A DNA stretch of 64,000 nt from Dryas octopetala (GCA_963921425.1 OY992839.1:9031409-9095408); one strand, 5' to 3'; shown: positions 10,657 to 24,162, counted from the stretch's first letter. Notes: generated by a model from the letters alone, not told the origin. A program made the numbers and translations.

Positions 10657-11757
10657 TGCAGTCTGGACTGGAGAGATGAGGGAGATCTCTTTCAGGTTGT
10701 CAAAATAAAAAGAAGGGTCATTTACACTGAATAAAATTTCGGTTGGATAAAAAGAAGGGTCATTTACACTGAATAAAATTTCGATGAAAATTTTGATGAA
10801 AATTTCGAAGATTTTTAAATTTTGACAGAAATTAGACGGAAAAGACGAAAATTGCTATTAAAATACATAAATTTTGAATGAAACTTTACCATATGTTTAT
10901 TTAACATATTATTTACTACATTGATAAAAAAATTGAAGAAACCAAATTATATAGTAGGTTTCATGTAATATAAGATAAATATAATGTGCGTTGGAGGCAA
11001 ATACTGTTAAAAAAATAGTTTACTAATTAATAATTACGTAAATTTGATTGAACAAACACCTGTAATTTTTTTCCAGTTTTTTATAAATGAAAAGAACTTT
11101 TCAGAGTTTTGGATTATTGTTGTTGTGCTTGTTTGAAGTTGTTCAATGATTACTTTTTTTGGGAATTTCAAGGACAAAATTCTTATAAGAGGGATAGATT
11201 GTGAGATTCCGTATTTTTTCAAGTTTTATTTTAAAAATTTATTTGAGAAATAAAATATTTTGAGTTAATTTTATAATTTTTGTTTTAAATTAGTTTGACC
11301 CGTCTTTTGACTTTTTGAACTATTGGACTTTTGACTTCGATTTGTGGCTAGTTGGAAAGGTCTCGAACACACGAACACATTAGCGCAAACTGTGCATCGA
11401 TCGAAGCTATAGTTTAAGAGATATGAGCATTTGAAACGAGGGATATTTTTGTAAATTTATAAACATGAGTTTTAAAAACTCAAAATTAAATTTTTTATGT
11501 TAATTTCTCTCTCCTCATTACATCATTCACGCAAGTACGCAACCCACTCTACTAGTCTACTCTCATAATCTCATTCTCTTTCTTCATTTCATCATTCTCA
11601 CGCAACCCACTAGTCCACTACTATAATTATATCTCTTCTCTCTCCTCCCTCTTTTCTCTTTCTTTTATTCTCTTTTCTCTTTCTTTTATCTGTTCTTCCT
11701 CTTTCTCTCATATCTGATATCCTCCATCAGTAAGTGTAGTTCGTGCTCCATCCCCAT

Positions 11758-11795
<38 letters not shown>

Positions 11796-12900
11796 CCGCG
11801 CCGGCCACTAGCCCACTCTCATCTCTTTCTCCCTCCTCTCTTTCTCCCTGCTCCCGCCCTCTGTCGCCGCCCCCCGCCGCCGAAACCCACCAAAACCTAG
11901 CCCCTCCTCTCTTCCTCCACGGCTTCAGCTCCTCCCAAAACCCAATCTCCCCAAAACCCAGAAATCCACCCAGTCGAAAATTTCGGCGAAATTATCGAAA
12001 TTGAAACGAAATTTTGTTGGTTTAGGGTTAAAATTTCCATACCTCAAAAAATCAAAAATTTTAGCGAAATTTCGCTGAAATTTTCGAAATTTAAATCCTT
12101 GTTTACTCTTTACAACCATATTGGTTAATTTTTATTTTGATATTTTTTTATTTGGATACTGGATGTTCAAAATGTTTTAATATAAAATAAAAAATTTATA
12201 AAAATTGTAATATGCCCTTTTTATTAAATTTTAAATGCATATAATATGTGTGAGATTTATTTACTCTAATAAAAACAATAAATTTATGCTATATGAAAAA
12301 AAAAAAAAAAAAAAAAAAAACAAGTTAAATAAGCCAACTAAAATTTTATAGGTTAAAAAAATAAAAATCAATTAAAAAATTGAAGAAAACAAAAAAAATT
12401 GGGAACGAAAGAGATGAGGGAGGAGGGAGAGGTAGGGATGAACGAGTTAATTTTTTATATTTAGTTTTAATGTTATTTTTTAATTTTTTTAATATATAAT
12501 AATTTAAATGTTTTTTTCTAATTTATTTTTTGTTTATTTGGTTTATTTTATTTGTCTACGTAGTATAAATTTACTGTCCACATCAGTGTAAATGAATCTC
12601 ACACATGCTATATACAGTTAAAATTAACAGAAAAGTTAACGGAAGGGACACATTGCAATTTTCATAAATTTTAGATTTCACATTGATACGTTTTAATTAA
12701 TGAGGGGTACAAAGTCTAAGTCATCCTAAAAATAATAAGACCATAATAAAATTTTATGAAAATACATACACTGAAATTAAGGAGAATTCATAATAAATAT
12801 TAAAATTCAAAACATTTTAGGATTAGATACCAAATAGTTAACTAGGGACAAGATTTTTCCCTTTATTCCTATGGTGTCTTTCTGATGTTATGTGGTGGGG
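10655..12900. other. AT-rich intergenic DNA with possible solo-LTR material
   Basis: No gene. From 11199 the sequence TGTGAGATTCCGTATTTTTTC resembles the start of many plant Gypsy LTRs. It is followed by LTR-like DNA and a CT-rich stretch (11500-11900, with a (CT)n run at 11760-11791); the right limit and target duplication could not be fixed. Bases 11980-12095 are rich in CGAAATTT motifs, similar to 10780-10850. A poly(A) run occurs at 12297-12320. Confidence 0.35.
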
Positions 12901-14949
12901 TCCAGCTCTTGTCTTTTTCTGAAATTGGAAACTTTGGCTTTATTTATTCGGATGATAAGCTTTGTACAAGTTCTGGCTACTGTGCTTTATTTAATCTTCC
13001 ATCATGTTCGTGATTCTTCGTATTCTTCCTTTATCAAGTTATCTCACCATCTGGTATCTTCTTCATCTTCTTCATCTGCTTCTCTGGTTGTATTTATCTT
13101 GTTGATGTAGTCAAGGAAGACTTCTTCTGTGTAGTTACTCATATAGAGTATGAGTGTTGAAGGAATTGTCTTTACACGTGTTCTTGTGTAGATGTTCATA
13201 GTAGAGGTTTGACAAACAAGGTTAAGTTTTCTATCATCATACTTATCATGTTGTGCAATATGTGTTCCTCTATAGCCTTCAAAGTACTTCAGACTGAATC
13301 TAGTAAAATATGAAAATGGAGGTTATACACATTCTGAGAAGTTCGTTTGAGTAATAATAATCTTGTGTATTGTTGGGTCTTCATGTATACTGTCTAAAAT
13401 TCATGCTGGAGGAATACTGTTAAAATCTATAAGGATTGTTCGCCATTGATGCAATAATATCTATATCAATCCTCTGAACTTCTTTGGTAGAGATTTTGCA
13501 TGATAGTTCTTTCTAATATGCACCTGATCAAGAAAACCATAATTCATCAAGAGTCGTGGTGTGACTTGAATGTTCTCACTAACAATTTCATGTTCAAATC
13601 GGAATGTCCATTCTTTAAAATCTTGCATGTTCAGTCTAGCTGCTGCTACATTGAACTGTGTTTTTGTCTGGTCACAAGTGCATTTTTGTTGTGTCTGATG
13701 AGTTCATCTTGGAGACTTGTATGTGACTACTATAACCCATGATCTAGGATTATTAATAACTTGAAATAACTGTTCTTGGATAGCTAGCTGTCTGTGGACT
13801 TCTGCTGAGTTATTCTGAATTATCATGTGCTACTGGATATATTGTGACATCAACTTCACTGGTTCCTTTGCAAATTCTTTCAAGAAAAATTTATTTGTAG
13901 TAGTTTCTTCTATCTCTTCCAAAGATATATTTATTCTTGGCTCATTAGTCTGTTGACTTAAGTAATTGTTTTATCAAGTTCTTCAACATTGAGTAAATCA
14001 CCAAGTTCTGTAGGTTTATTAACCTCTTGTGAATAAATTATACTGCTTTTAATTATTTCATCTATAGATATTAGTGGCTAAAAGCCTTTTGTTTAGTTCA
14101 CTCAAAAGAGTTATTGCGCATACTAATAAGTTCTTGATTCTGCAAATTCAACACATGAAATTGTTTTAAAAGTTCTTTATGGCTATTATTTAGCCCAAAA
14201 AAGTTTGTTTGTAAGGTTGAAAACTGGTTTTGTAATTGTTTTATAAAAAAGTTATTTTGCAAAAAATATTGTTCTAATGCTCTTACTAATTTTTCATGAG
14301 CTGCTTTTACTGGATTAGTTTGAATATTACTATATTATTGTTATGTGGATAACCATTAAATGCTCTTTGACTAGAAGATGGTCCAAAGAAATCCATACCT
14401 GTTATTAGATAATGAGTGAAAAAATATCAGCTAATGTGTTGTTTGAACCTTTAATATGTTCAAATACTAGTTTAAATCCTCTTCCTATAATAGTATCAAC
14501 AAATAAAACTCATCTTCGGGCTGTTTTTTTGTTAGTCTTAATTTTATTATAATGAGAAACAATATTTTGACAATCAGTTCCAATTGTAAATATTTCATTC
14601 TGTAAGAATAAAGAAAATGATTCAATTGAATTAATTATTCATAATATTTATAAGTCAATTGCTGGTACTTTAGCTTGTTGTTCTCCAAATTTACCTAAAT
14701 ACAAATTTGTTCTTCAGATTTTGGGAATTCTTTATTATTTTTTTGATATAATATTCATGCCCATCCTATAGTTGAGGCATATGTTTCAACTATTTTATAA
14801 CTATTTTCTAAAGATAATACTAAATGTTGTAATTTTGTTATTTTATTTTTAATTTCTTATACTATTTTAATATCTTCACTATTAAAATATCTTTGTCCAG
14901 TTTTACTTGTTTTACTATGAAATATAGCTATTTTTCTACCTAAATTAGG

Positions 14950-15650
14950 AATATAATTTCTAGCATAATTTAATAATTTTAAAAATGCTTGTAATTGTTT
15001 TATATCTTCTAATTTATCTGGAAATTCTAACACTTTCTTAGCTATATGTTCTTGTAATTGAATTGTTCCTGATTTAATATACATTCCTAAAAATTCTATA
15101 TCTTGTTTTTCTAATTCAATTTTGTTTTTACTAATGGTAATATCATTATCAATAAATACTTGCAGAATAATTTCTAAATGTTTCATATGTTCATTTTTAT
15201 TTTTACTATATATAAGAATATCATATGCATATACAATACCAAAAAAATCATATTTCTTAAATATTTAATCCATCTTTTTTTGAAAAATAGATGGAGTATT
15301 CTTTAATCCAAATGGCATGACAAGCCATTCAAAATGTCTTTCTGGACAAGTGAAAGTTGTCCACTCAATTGATTCTGGTGCTAATCTAATTTGCCAAAAT
15401 CCTGATTTACAATCAAATTTACTAAAATATTTATTATATTGTATTTTATTTATTAGTTCATCTTTATTAGGAAGTTTATAACTATCTTCATATGTATTAT
15501 CATATAATCTTCTATAATTATATACAATTCTAACTTTTCCCCTTTTTATTTTTGAATGTTTTCTAACTGTAAATGATGCTGATCTATGTCTAGATCTTGA
15601 AGATCTAATTACTTTTAAGTTCAATAATTCTCTAATTTTTTGTTCAAATT
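14950..15650 (-). other. Pararetroviral reverse transcriptase region (fossil)
   Basis: The best preserved part of the pararetrovirus fossil. The order of conserved RT blocks and the wording FTCPERHFEWLVMPFGLKN fit Caulimoviridae rather than Gypsy or Copia, where the equivalent block usually lacks the 'CPE.HF.W.VMPFGLK' form. It is part of a broken element. Confidence 0.85.
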
Positions 15651-16999
15651 CTTGTTCATCTATTAAATTACATAGACAATCAACTGTTTAAATTGTTAAA
15701 TCTAAATCTATTATGTCTAATTTTGCTATTATTTTATTTTTGTTCCAATATTTTTGATGATCTTCCTCCTATAATTCTTATTTGTTCAGATAGTTGTAAC
15801 AATTTTTCCAATGTTCTAGGTCTTTCTAAATGAAAAATCTCTAGTGGTATTATAGATTCTAGTGATGGATATGAGTGTTCAAATATTTCTAATTTATCAG
15901 TATCTTATATATGTTCTATAGGTTCTAAATTTTGAGGTTCTTCAAGGCTAATACTATGATGAGTGTTAGGATGATTACTTTGATCTACTGTTGTTATTCA
16001 TTTATTAAAAAATGTAATTCCTAAAGGAGTGTATAAAAATCCTCCTTGTAAGATTTTTAGAAAATTAAGTCCTATAATAAATGTGTATGATCCTATTGGT
16101 GAGATTAATGTCATTGGTAAGCTAAATTGTTGTCCTTCTATTCTAATTGGTATATTGTTTATATAATGTGTTAATACTACTGCTTCTGTATTAAACTGAG
16201 TTACTTTTGCTGGTTTAGATAATTTTTAACTAAAGTTATAAAATCTGTTGTGTCAAAATTTTGCATTGCATTATTATATTTTATTGGTTGTTTTACTTTC
16301 CAATTTTGAAAGAAATAAAAAACCATTACATCTAATGTATGTTCAAAATAATCTAGCATTTCTTTATTTGTACTAAAGTCTAACATTATTGATGCATGTA
16401 CACATCCTTTTTCTCAATCTTAGGGGTCTGTTTTATCTAAGTTTAAAATATTTTATGCTAAATTTATTTCTCTAATACTTGGTGTATGTGGTATTCTATT
16501 CTTTTTATGTCTTATAAAATTTTGTTCAGTTGCATTTGCATGTTCTCTATATGGTTCATTTGTTCCTGATATTCCTATTTGTTCTGATCTAGATGTTTTT
16601 GGATTTTGATAACTCATTCCTGAGTCTCTAGTTTCTTCTGCTGGATTACATTCTTCTATTTGTTCAAGTAAGTGATTATATTCATTACTTCCTAAGATAT
16701 GTTCTAGTCTTAATTCAAGAATAAATATTATTAATTATTCATCATTCTTTTTATGTAAACATAAATCATAAGTTTTGTATTTATTTAAATAATTCTTCTT
16801 CTTCAGTTAAATTATCTATATCATCTATCATTTTATCCATTATATGATCTAAGTTAGCTTCTATTAAATTTTGTTTTATATTATCAAAAGCCATATGTAT
16901 TTGTTCTTCAAGTTCACTTTCTATATCATTATTTTCTATTTGTTTATAATTTGAAAATCTTATTGCTGCTATTCCATCAAAATATTCATATATTTGAGC

Positions 17000-17740
17000 T
17001 TTTATAGGTTGCCTATTATTTCCTGTGTAAGTTTTAAATTAAGTAATGTCCATTCAGTTCCTTCTAAAAAACTATTATCAACTGATCTTGCTTCTATCAT
17101 ATTAACATGTTTTCTTCCAAACATTTTCATTAACTCTTGAAATTCTAAATTAAATTTATAATCTAATTTATCTGTTACTTTTCCTATATACATTAAACTT
17201 ACACTTAAATTCTTATATTCATCTTTCATGTTATAATTTTTTGTTCTTATACTTACTTTTATATGTTGACTAAATTCATTGATTTTCATTGGAAAATTAG
17301 GTATACATCCTACTATTGCTAAGTTATTATTAAGATCTACTTCAGCTGTAGCTGTGATAGCTTGTTCATGATTTTCTCATCTATCATCATAAATATATAT
17401 TAATCCTTTAGTTCTTACTTGTGCTCTTGCTAATATGGCTACTCCTACAAGTATTGTTCCTACATGTATTAATCTATATTGTTGTTTTCTAAATTCTTTA
17501 GTTGCTTCTGGACTTAATAAATCTAATATTACTTCTTTATTTATACAACTAATTTCTTGTTGACTAATACTACTAACTATGCTTTTCTTACTTTCTAGCA
17601 TTCCTAAATGATATAATAAGTTTTTATGTTTTTGTGTATTTTCAAATCCGGATTTAAGAAATTCTTGTGCTTCTATTTTTGTTGGGTATATGTCGTTAGT
17701 TATGACCACTGTTTTGTCTTTTCTTATGAATAGTTCCATT
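17000..17740 (-). other. Pararetroviral movement-protein-like region (fossil)
   Basis: Contains YRLIHVGTILVGVAILARAQ and later conserved-looking beta-rich segments, matching in character the 30K-type movement protein of caulimovirids, which carries a similar H.G.I.VG block. It lies upstream of the coat and RT regions as expected. Part of a broken element. Confidence 0.65.
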
Positions 17741-17923
17741 TAGTATTATCAAATGGATTAATTTTCTTATGTTTTGTTTCTGTTTTCTTAAAGTTAATCC
17801 TTCTAATTTTTGTATTAATTCTGGAGGTAGTGTAGCTTTATGATTTGCCAAGGTCTTATGTATATCTATTATTTGTTCTTCAAGACTTTCTAATTTTTCA
17901 CTTATATTTACTAAAAGTTGAAT

Positions 17924-18273
17924 TGATGTAGTACATTTAATGGGCTGGGCAATAAAGAGGGTAGCCTAAGGATCAGTGGGCAATAAAGAGAGAAGCCTAA
18001 GGGTCAGTTTTATAATTAGATACATTATGAACTTACATCCATTAATGCATTATGAATTTACATTCATAATTTACATTTATTGGATGTCTCTAATAGAATT
18101 GGCATTTAAGTAAGACCCTTTGTAACCTTGAAAGGACACTTTTCAGCTTTGAAATCAATCAGATAATTATTTTAAGACTCTGTCTCCAGTTTATCTTACG
18201 TAGAAAACTTTCTACGTTCCTTAGATTTCTCTTTGAGGAATTTAGGGTTTATTTTATTGCTTCTGCTACATTA
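17924..18273 (+). repeat. 5' LTR of Gypsy element
   Basis: 350 bp, starting TGATGTAG and ending CTACATTA (7 of 8 ends pair as an inverted repeat). It is preceded by the 5-bp target duplication TGAAT (17919-17923) and followed after 2 bp by a tRNA-Met primer-binding site. It matches the LTR at 22882-23253 with roughly seven base differences plus a 20-bp and a 2-bp length difference. Confidence 0.92.
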
Positions 18274-18275
18274 GG

Positions 18276-18288
18276 TGGTATCAGAGCC
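18276..18288 (+). other. Primer-binding site (initiator tRNA-Met)
   Basis: TGGTATCAGAGCC, complementary to the 3' end of plant initiator tRNA-Met, two bases after the 5' LTR. It is the standard start of minus-strand DNA synthesis for many plant LTR elements. Confidence 0.92.
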
Positions 18289-18305
18289 TTGACTCTCTTG
18301 GCTGG

Positions 18306-19500
18306 ATGGTGCATAATGGAGGAGGTAGCAACCACTCTGAGGACGCAGATCCTAGAGTTCCGATATTACAGGCAGCCATTCAAATTCATGATCAACGTTT
18401 AGGAAGAATGGAGCAATTGTTAGAAATTCAAACCAAAGCCCTTGAGGAGATACGATCTTCAATTGGTCGGCTGGAGGTTAGAGTCATAGGGAACCAACCC
18501 CCGCGAGGTGTTCAGATTGGCAGAACTTCCAGTGGATTGCGTCAAGGATTTGAAGGCTTAGATGGGTACTCCAGCAATGAAGAAAATATGTTTGAAGGGT
18601 TTGGCCGAGTTACAAGTCATCAAAATCCGCAAGGGTTTGATGATTTTGATCAAGAATTTGACCATGGGTTTGACCATGGAGGAACTCGAGGTTTTGATGG
18701 GGGGTTTGATCGAAATCGTCAAAGAGGAGGTTTCGGACAACGTGGATATATGCGACATCAACAAAGGCGGGGGCCTGCGCAGCATGGTTTTGAAGCTAGA
18801 GAAAATCCAGCCTTTAAAATGAAGATTGAGCTTCCTAGTTATGATGGACGCCTGCACATTGAAGATTTCCTTGACTGGATTTCTGGTGTGGAGCATTTCT
18901 TTGAATACATGAAGATTCCAGAAGATAGGAAGGTCAAATATGTGGCTTACAGGTTGAAGGGAGGAGCTGCTGCTTGCTGGCATCAGGTGCAAAACAATAG
19001 AAGATTGGAGGGGAAACAACCCATAAACTCTTGGAGGAGCATGAAGCAACTTCTAAGGGCCATATTTTTACCACCAGACTATGAGCAGACCTTTTATCGA
19101 CAATATCAGTCATGTCGTCAATACAGATTGAGGTCTAGAATCAACCTCCCCGAATCAGAAGATCAGCAAGTGGCTAAATTTATTGATGGGTTAAGACCAG
19201 AAATTCGTGATGTATTGAGCCTACGTGACATTTATTCTATGTCTGAAGCTGTAAATTTGGCCAATAAAGTTGAATTTCAAACTAGATCTGGTTCAAGGTC
19301 ACAACCAGGGTTTAGAACTCAGTTTAGCAACAAGACTTTTCAAGAGATGAAACCAGACAAAGACAAACAGCAAGTTGTTAATCAACCTCATGAAAGGGAT
19401 GCGAAAGAAAATGAAGCAGGTCAGCAATCTAAGTCAAATACAAGTAGGCGTAATTCTGGAAATCCATATTCAAAACCCCTCGCTAGATATTTGTTTTAGA
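18306..19500 (+). other. Gypsy gag region (fossil)
   Basis: Encodes a gag-like product: an N-terminal helical stretch, a glycine/phenylalanine/aspartate-rich low-complexity segment (FDDFDQEFDHGFDHGGTRGF) and the retrotransposon gag core with IELPSYDGRLHIEDFLDWIS. A CCHC zinc knuckle (CFRCSQQGHRSHECPRR) lies just beyond, near 19,490-19,545. The FD/GF-rich segment is unusually regular. Part of a broken element. Confidence 0.85.
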
Positions 19501-22500
19501 TGCAGCCAACAAGGTCATCGCTCACATGAGTGTCCTCGAAGACCAAGAGTAGGAATGGTGGATGGAGAAGAAGTCGAATATGATGAACAACAAGATAAAG
19601 AAGAGGAGGTCGAGTATACAGCTGGAGATGAGGGGGATCGAATCAATTGTATTGTGAGGCGATCATTGTTGGCTCCAAAACAGGAGGACCATTATGAACG
19701 CCACAACCTTTTTCTCATTTGTTGCACTATTCAACAGAAGGTGTGTGATGTGATAATTGATAGTGGTAGTGTGGAGAATCTGGTTTCAAAGGCTTTGGTG
19801 AAGAAATTGCAGCTAAAGACTGAAAAACACCCTTCCCCTTACAAGATCAGCTGGATAAAGAAGGGGGCAGAGGCACGAGTTGCAGAGATCTGTAAAGTTC
19901 CGCTATCTATTGGTAAGTGTTACAAAGATGAAATTACTTGTGATGTCATTGATATGGATGCTTGTCATGTATTATTGGGGCGACCATGGCAGTATGATAT
20001 TAATACTACTCACAAGGGTCGGGATAATGTGTATGAGTTCTCTTGGTACAGCAAGAAGATTGTATTACTGCCCCTTAAAAGACAAATTAGTATTCCCAAA
20101 CCTTCTAAAGATGAAGGAAACTTGCTCCTTATTGTTGGGAAGGAGGAGTTTGAAGGATATCTTGCTGAAACAAAGGGAGGAATGGCTTTACTAGTCAAGA
20201 ATGAGGTCACCGAACCTACTACAATACCAGATTTATTGCAGCCATTGTTATCAGAGTTTCATGACCTTATTCCAGAAGAACTTCCTAAAGGCTTGCCAAC
20301 TATGCGTGAAATTCAGCATCAGATTGACCTTTTTCCGGGGGCTAGCTTGCCTAACCTGTCACATTATCGTATAAAGAGCATCAGATTCTACAAAATCAAG
20401 TTGAAGATTTGTTGAAGAAGAGACTGATTCAAGAAAGTTGAAGTCCTTGTGCAGTACCTTCCTTATTAGTACCTAAGAAAAATGGTAGCTGAAGGATGTG
20501 CATAGACAGTCGTGCAATCAACAAAATTACTGTGAAGTATAGCTTCCCAATTCCCAGATTGGAAGACATGCTTGATCAGTTGAACGGTGCAGAAGTTTTC
20601 TCCAAGATTGATCTACGCAGTGGTTATCATCAGATTCGCGTTCGACCTGGAGATGAATGGAAAACGGCTTTCAAAACAAAAGAAGGCCTTTATGAGTGGC
20701 TTGTAATCACATTCGGGTTATCCAATGCTCCCAGCACCTTCATGAGATTTATGAATCAGGTACTGAAACCTTTCCTGAACAAGTTTTTAGTGGTGTATTT
20801 TGATGATATTTTGATTTATAGTCGCACTGAAACTGAACATATGGAACATTTGAGATCTTTCATGAATGTTTTGAGGGAAAATAAGTTGTACATGAACTTA
20901 AAGAAGTGCAGCTTCATGCTATCAAGCTTGTTGTTTCTGGGTTTCGTTGTGGGAGCTGATGGCATTACAGTTGATGAAGACAAAGTTCAAGCTATACGAA
21001 AGTGGCCTACACCTAAAACAGTGAGTGATGTTCGTAGTTTTCAAGGGTTGGCAACATTTTATCGACGTTTCATAAAAAATTTCAGCATCATTACAGCTCC
21101 CATTACTGATGTGTTGAAGAAAGGTAAATTTAAATGAGAATCAGAACAGGACGCTAGCTTCGCCTTGATTAAGGAGAAGCTTTGTACAGCACCAGTCCTT
21201 GCACTTCTAGATTTCTTTAAACTCTTTGTGGTAGAGTGCGACGCCTCAGCTAAAGGAATGGGGGCTGTTTTATCTCAAGAAGGTAGACCCATCGAATTTA
21301 TGAGTGAGAAGATGGGAGAAGCTAGACAACAGTGGACTACATATGAGCTGGAGTTCTATGCTGTTTTTAAAGCTCTCAAACATTGGGAGCACTATATAAT
21401 GCATAAAGAATTTGTGCTTTATAGTGACCACCAAGCCTTGAAACATCTCAACAATCAGAAGACAGTAAAACCAATGCACATTCGGGGGACTACATTTTTA
21501 CAGAAATTCAACTTTCTGTTAAGACACAAGTTTGGAGTACAAAACAAGGTTGCTGATGCACTTAGTTGGAAGGCTACTTTGTTATCAGTTTTACGTGTGG
21601 AGATTATTGGGTTTGAATGTTTGAAAGAGCTGTATGTGACAGATGAAGACTTCATGCAGATTTGGGAAGAATGTCATTCTAATCGGCCTATTGGCGACTT
21701 TCACATTCAGGAGGGCTATTTGTTTAAAGGAAATCAACTTTGCATCCCTCGGTCATCCTTGAGGGAGCAAATTCTTAGGGAACTGCTTAGTAGGGGGTTA
21801 GGAGGACATCTTGGTAAGGATAAGACTATTGCTCTGGTGGAGGAAAGGTACTATTGGCCACAACTTAAACGTGATGTGGGGCGATTTGTGATGAAGTGTC
21901 CCATCTGCCAATCAGCTAAGGGACAAGCACAGAATACTGGAATGTACACCCCACTGCCTATCCCTGAAAATATTTGGGAAGATGTCTCCATGGATTTTGT
22001 GTTGGGTTTACCACGCACTCAACGTGGTAAGGACTCCATTTTTGTTGTGGTGGACAGATTCTCCAAAATGGCTCACTTTATAGCTTGTAAAAAGACCGAT
22101 GATGCTTCTAATGTTGCAAATCTCTTCTTCAAAGAGATTGTTCGCTTACATGGGGTGCTAAAGTCCATTGTTTCTGACAGGGATGTGAAGTTTGAGAGTC
22201 ATTTCTGGCGGTTTTTATGGAAGAAATTTGACACTACTCTAAAATTCAGTAGTACCTGTCATCCTCAGACGGACGGTCAAACGGAAGTTACCAATAGGAC
22301 TCTTGGCAATATGCTTAGGTGTCTATGTGGGGAACGACCAAAACAGTGGGATCTAGCCTTGTCTTAAATGGAGTTTGCTTATAATTGCATGGTTAATAGA
22401 TCCACTGGTAAAACTCCTTTTGAAATTGTGTATACCAAGAAGCCTAAACATGCTCTTGATTTGGTGCCTTTGCCCCAGCTTCCAGGATCTAAAATTCCAG

Positions 22501-22880
22501 CAGAAAAATTGGCAGAGCAGGTACAAACCATTCACTTGGAGGTGAAACAAAATCTAGAGCACGCTAATGAGAAATACAAAGCAGCTGCTGATAAGCATCG
22601 GAGGGTTAAAACCTTTGAAGTTGATGATTTGGTGATGGTATATCTTCGAAAGCACCGGTTTCCTGCTGGTACTTACAGCAAACTGAATAATAAGAAATAT
22701 GGACCTTTTCGAATTGTGAGGAAAATTAATGACAATGCCTATGTGGTCGCTCTTCTTAAAGATATGAATATCTCCAACACATTCAACATTTCTGATATCT
22801 TCAAATACCACCCTCCAGATGAGTCTTTTTTCCTACAAGCTCCACTCGAGGACGAGTTTCCTGTTCAAGAGGGGGTGAAC
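19500..22880 (+). other. Gypsy pol region: protease, RT, RNase H, integrase (fossil)
   Basis: In order: aspartic protease around 19,740-19,990 (DSGS active site and LLGRPW flap-side block), reverse transcriptase around 20,500-21,000 ([22 protein letters not shown] catalytic box), RNase H around 21,200-21,570 and integrase around 21,750-22,350 with the HHCC zinc site (CPICQ), DxxE-type core ([29 protein letters not shown]), then a GPY/F-like end. The order RT-RNase H-integrase defines Ty3/Gypsy. Part of a broken element. Confidence 0.9.
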
Positions 22881-22881
22881 C

Positions 22882-23253
22882 TGATGTAGTACATTTAATG
22901 GGCTGGGCAATAAAGAGGGTAGCCTAAGAGTCAGTGGGCAATAAAGAGAGAAGCCTAAGGGTCAGTTTTATAATTAGATACATTATGAACTTACATCCAT
23001 TAATGCATTATGAATTTACATTCATAATTTCCATTTATTGGATGTCTCTAATAGAATTGGCCTTTAAGTAAGACTCTTTGTAACCTTGAAAGACCCTTTG
23101 TAACCTTGAAAGGACACTTTTCAGCTTTGAAATCAATCAGATAATTATTTTAAGACTCTGTCTTTCCAGTTTATCTTACGTAGAAAACTTTCTACGTTCC
23201 TTAGATTTTTCTTTGAGGAATTTAGGGTTTATTTTATTGCATCTGCTACATTA
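22882..23253 (+). repeat. 3' LTR of Gypsy element
   Basis: 372 bp, same ends as the 5' LTR. It is 22 bp longer because it carries a 20-bp tandem copy of CCCTTTGTAACCTTGAAAGA-type sequence near 23,090 and a 2-bp insertion. It is followed directly by the target duplication TGAAT. Confidence 0.92.
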
Positions 23254-24148
23254 TGAATTATAAAATTGTTTTGTCTAATAGGTATATGCTGGTTTGGGAT
23301 ACTAGATGTATAGTCTGAAATTCCAATAGGTGTTGTATTTGATTCTATTTCTTGGATTGTTTGAAAGACTTCTATATATTTTGTACTAATTTTTGCACTT
23401 TGCATTTAATTTAGTAGCTTATTTATTTTGTTATGTAATAAATCTACTTGTTCTGCTAAATTCTTTTGTACTAATTGAATTTGTTGTAATTGTTTTTTAA
23501 GTTGATATATAATAGCATGAAAATTTTGTATATTTTTATTATTTTCTTCTAATTGTTCAGTAATATAATCTAAATTTTTTTCTTATAACAGTAATAGAGT
23601 TATTTTCTTTGTTTTGTGTTAAAAGTTCAATTAACTGATTTTGTTTATTTTGTTCTAACTTAATATTTTGTGATAAATTAATTATTAAGTCTACAATACT
23701 ATTTTCTATATGTTGATCTTTATTATGTAATATATGTTTATATTGAGTGCTATGAAAATTACAAAGCAAAGTATTCTGATCTAAAGTTAATTTCTTCTTT
23801 TGATGTTCACTTAATTCTAGATTAAGGTAATCTATCATAATCTTCCTTGTTCCCTCCTAATTGCTAAAATGTCTTGTAACCATTCTATTTTGTATTTCTA
23901 TAATATTATAATAATCAGTTCTACTTTGATTACTAACAATATGTAATAATAATTATTCTTCGTAATATTTTATTCTTTTTTTATTATATCTAAGACTTCT
24001 ATTAATAATTGATAATATTTCCTTAATTTTAGTAATAGTATGATAAGACATGCAAATAAAATTGAGTTTTCTTTTCAATTGTATTTATGACTTCTGTTCT
24101 CAAGATACTTTACTACATAAACATACAATTATAATGTTAAAATATATA

Positions 24149-24162
24149 GGCTCTGATACCAA
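24149..24162 (-). other. Pararetroviral tRNA-Met primer-binding site
   Basis: Minus strand reads TTGGTATCAGAGCC, the site that marks the conventional origin of caulimovirid genomes. It is in the same orientation as the movement, coat and RT regions at 14-18 kb, which ties the two halves together. Confidence 0.8.

Larger units (their letters stand above)
13100..17923 (-). mobile_element. Endogenous pararetrovirus (Caulimoviridae), main part, decayed
   Basis: Minus-strand fossil of a caulimovirid genome. In transcription order it shows a movement-protein-like region (about 17,740-17,000), a probable coat-protein region (about 16,950-16,250), a protease-side region (about 16,150-15,850), a reverse transcriptase region (about 15,650-14,950) with the family's KLPNKDELI and FSKFDCKSGFWQIRLAPES blocks, and RNase H-side sequence to about 14,400. 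Lower-confidence coding remnants continue toward 13,100. It is badly broken, with far more than ten breaks, and very AT-rich, so it is old. It is interrupted at 17,923/23,254 by a younger Gypsy element and continues at 23,259-24,640. The genus is undecided. Confidence 0.8.
17924..23253 (+). mobile_element. Ty3/Gypsy LTR retrotransposon nested in the pararetrovirus
   Basis: A 5.3-kb element with two LTRs, a primer site complementary to initiator tRNA-Met (18276-18288), gag, protease, reverse transcriptase, RNase H, integrase and a purine-rich tract just before the 3' LTR (about 22866-22876). Perfect 5-bp duplications TGAAT flank it (17919-17923 and 23254-23258). Structure is complete but the coding region is broken, with about four or five breaks. 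LTR divergence near 2% suggests insertion on the order of one million years ago at usual plant rates. A GPY/F-like module ends integrase, as in chromoviruses, but no chromodomain was seen. Lineage undecided. Confidence 0.93.

Noticed and set aside
12892-13110. Plus-strand open frame with a Ser-rich hydrophobic end
   Set aside because: It lies at the edge of the pararetroviral fossil, on the opposite strand, with no recognisable domain.
18558-19049. Minus-strand open frame inside the Gypsy element
   Set aside because: Antisense shadow of gag with no domain.
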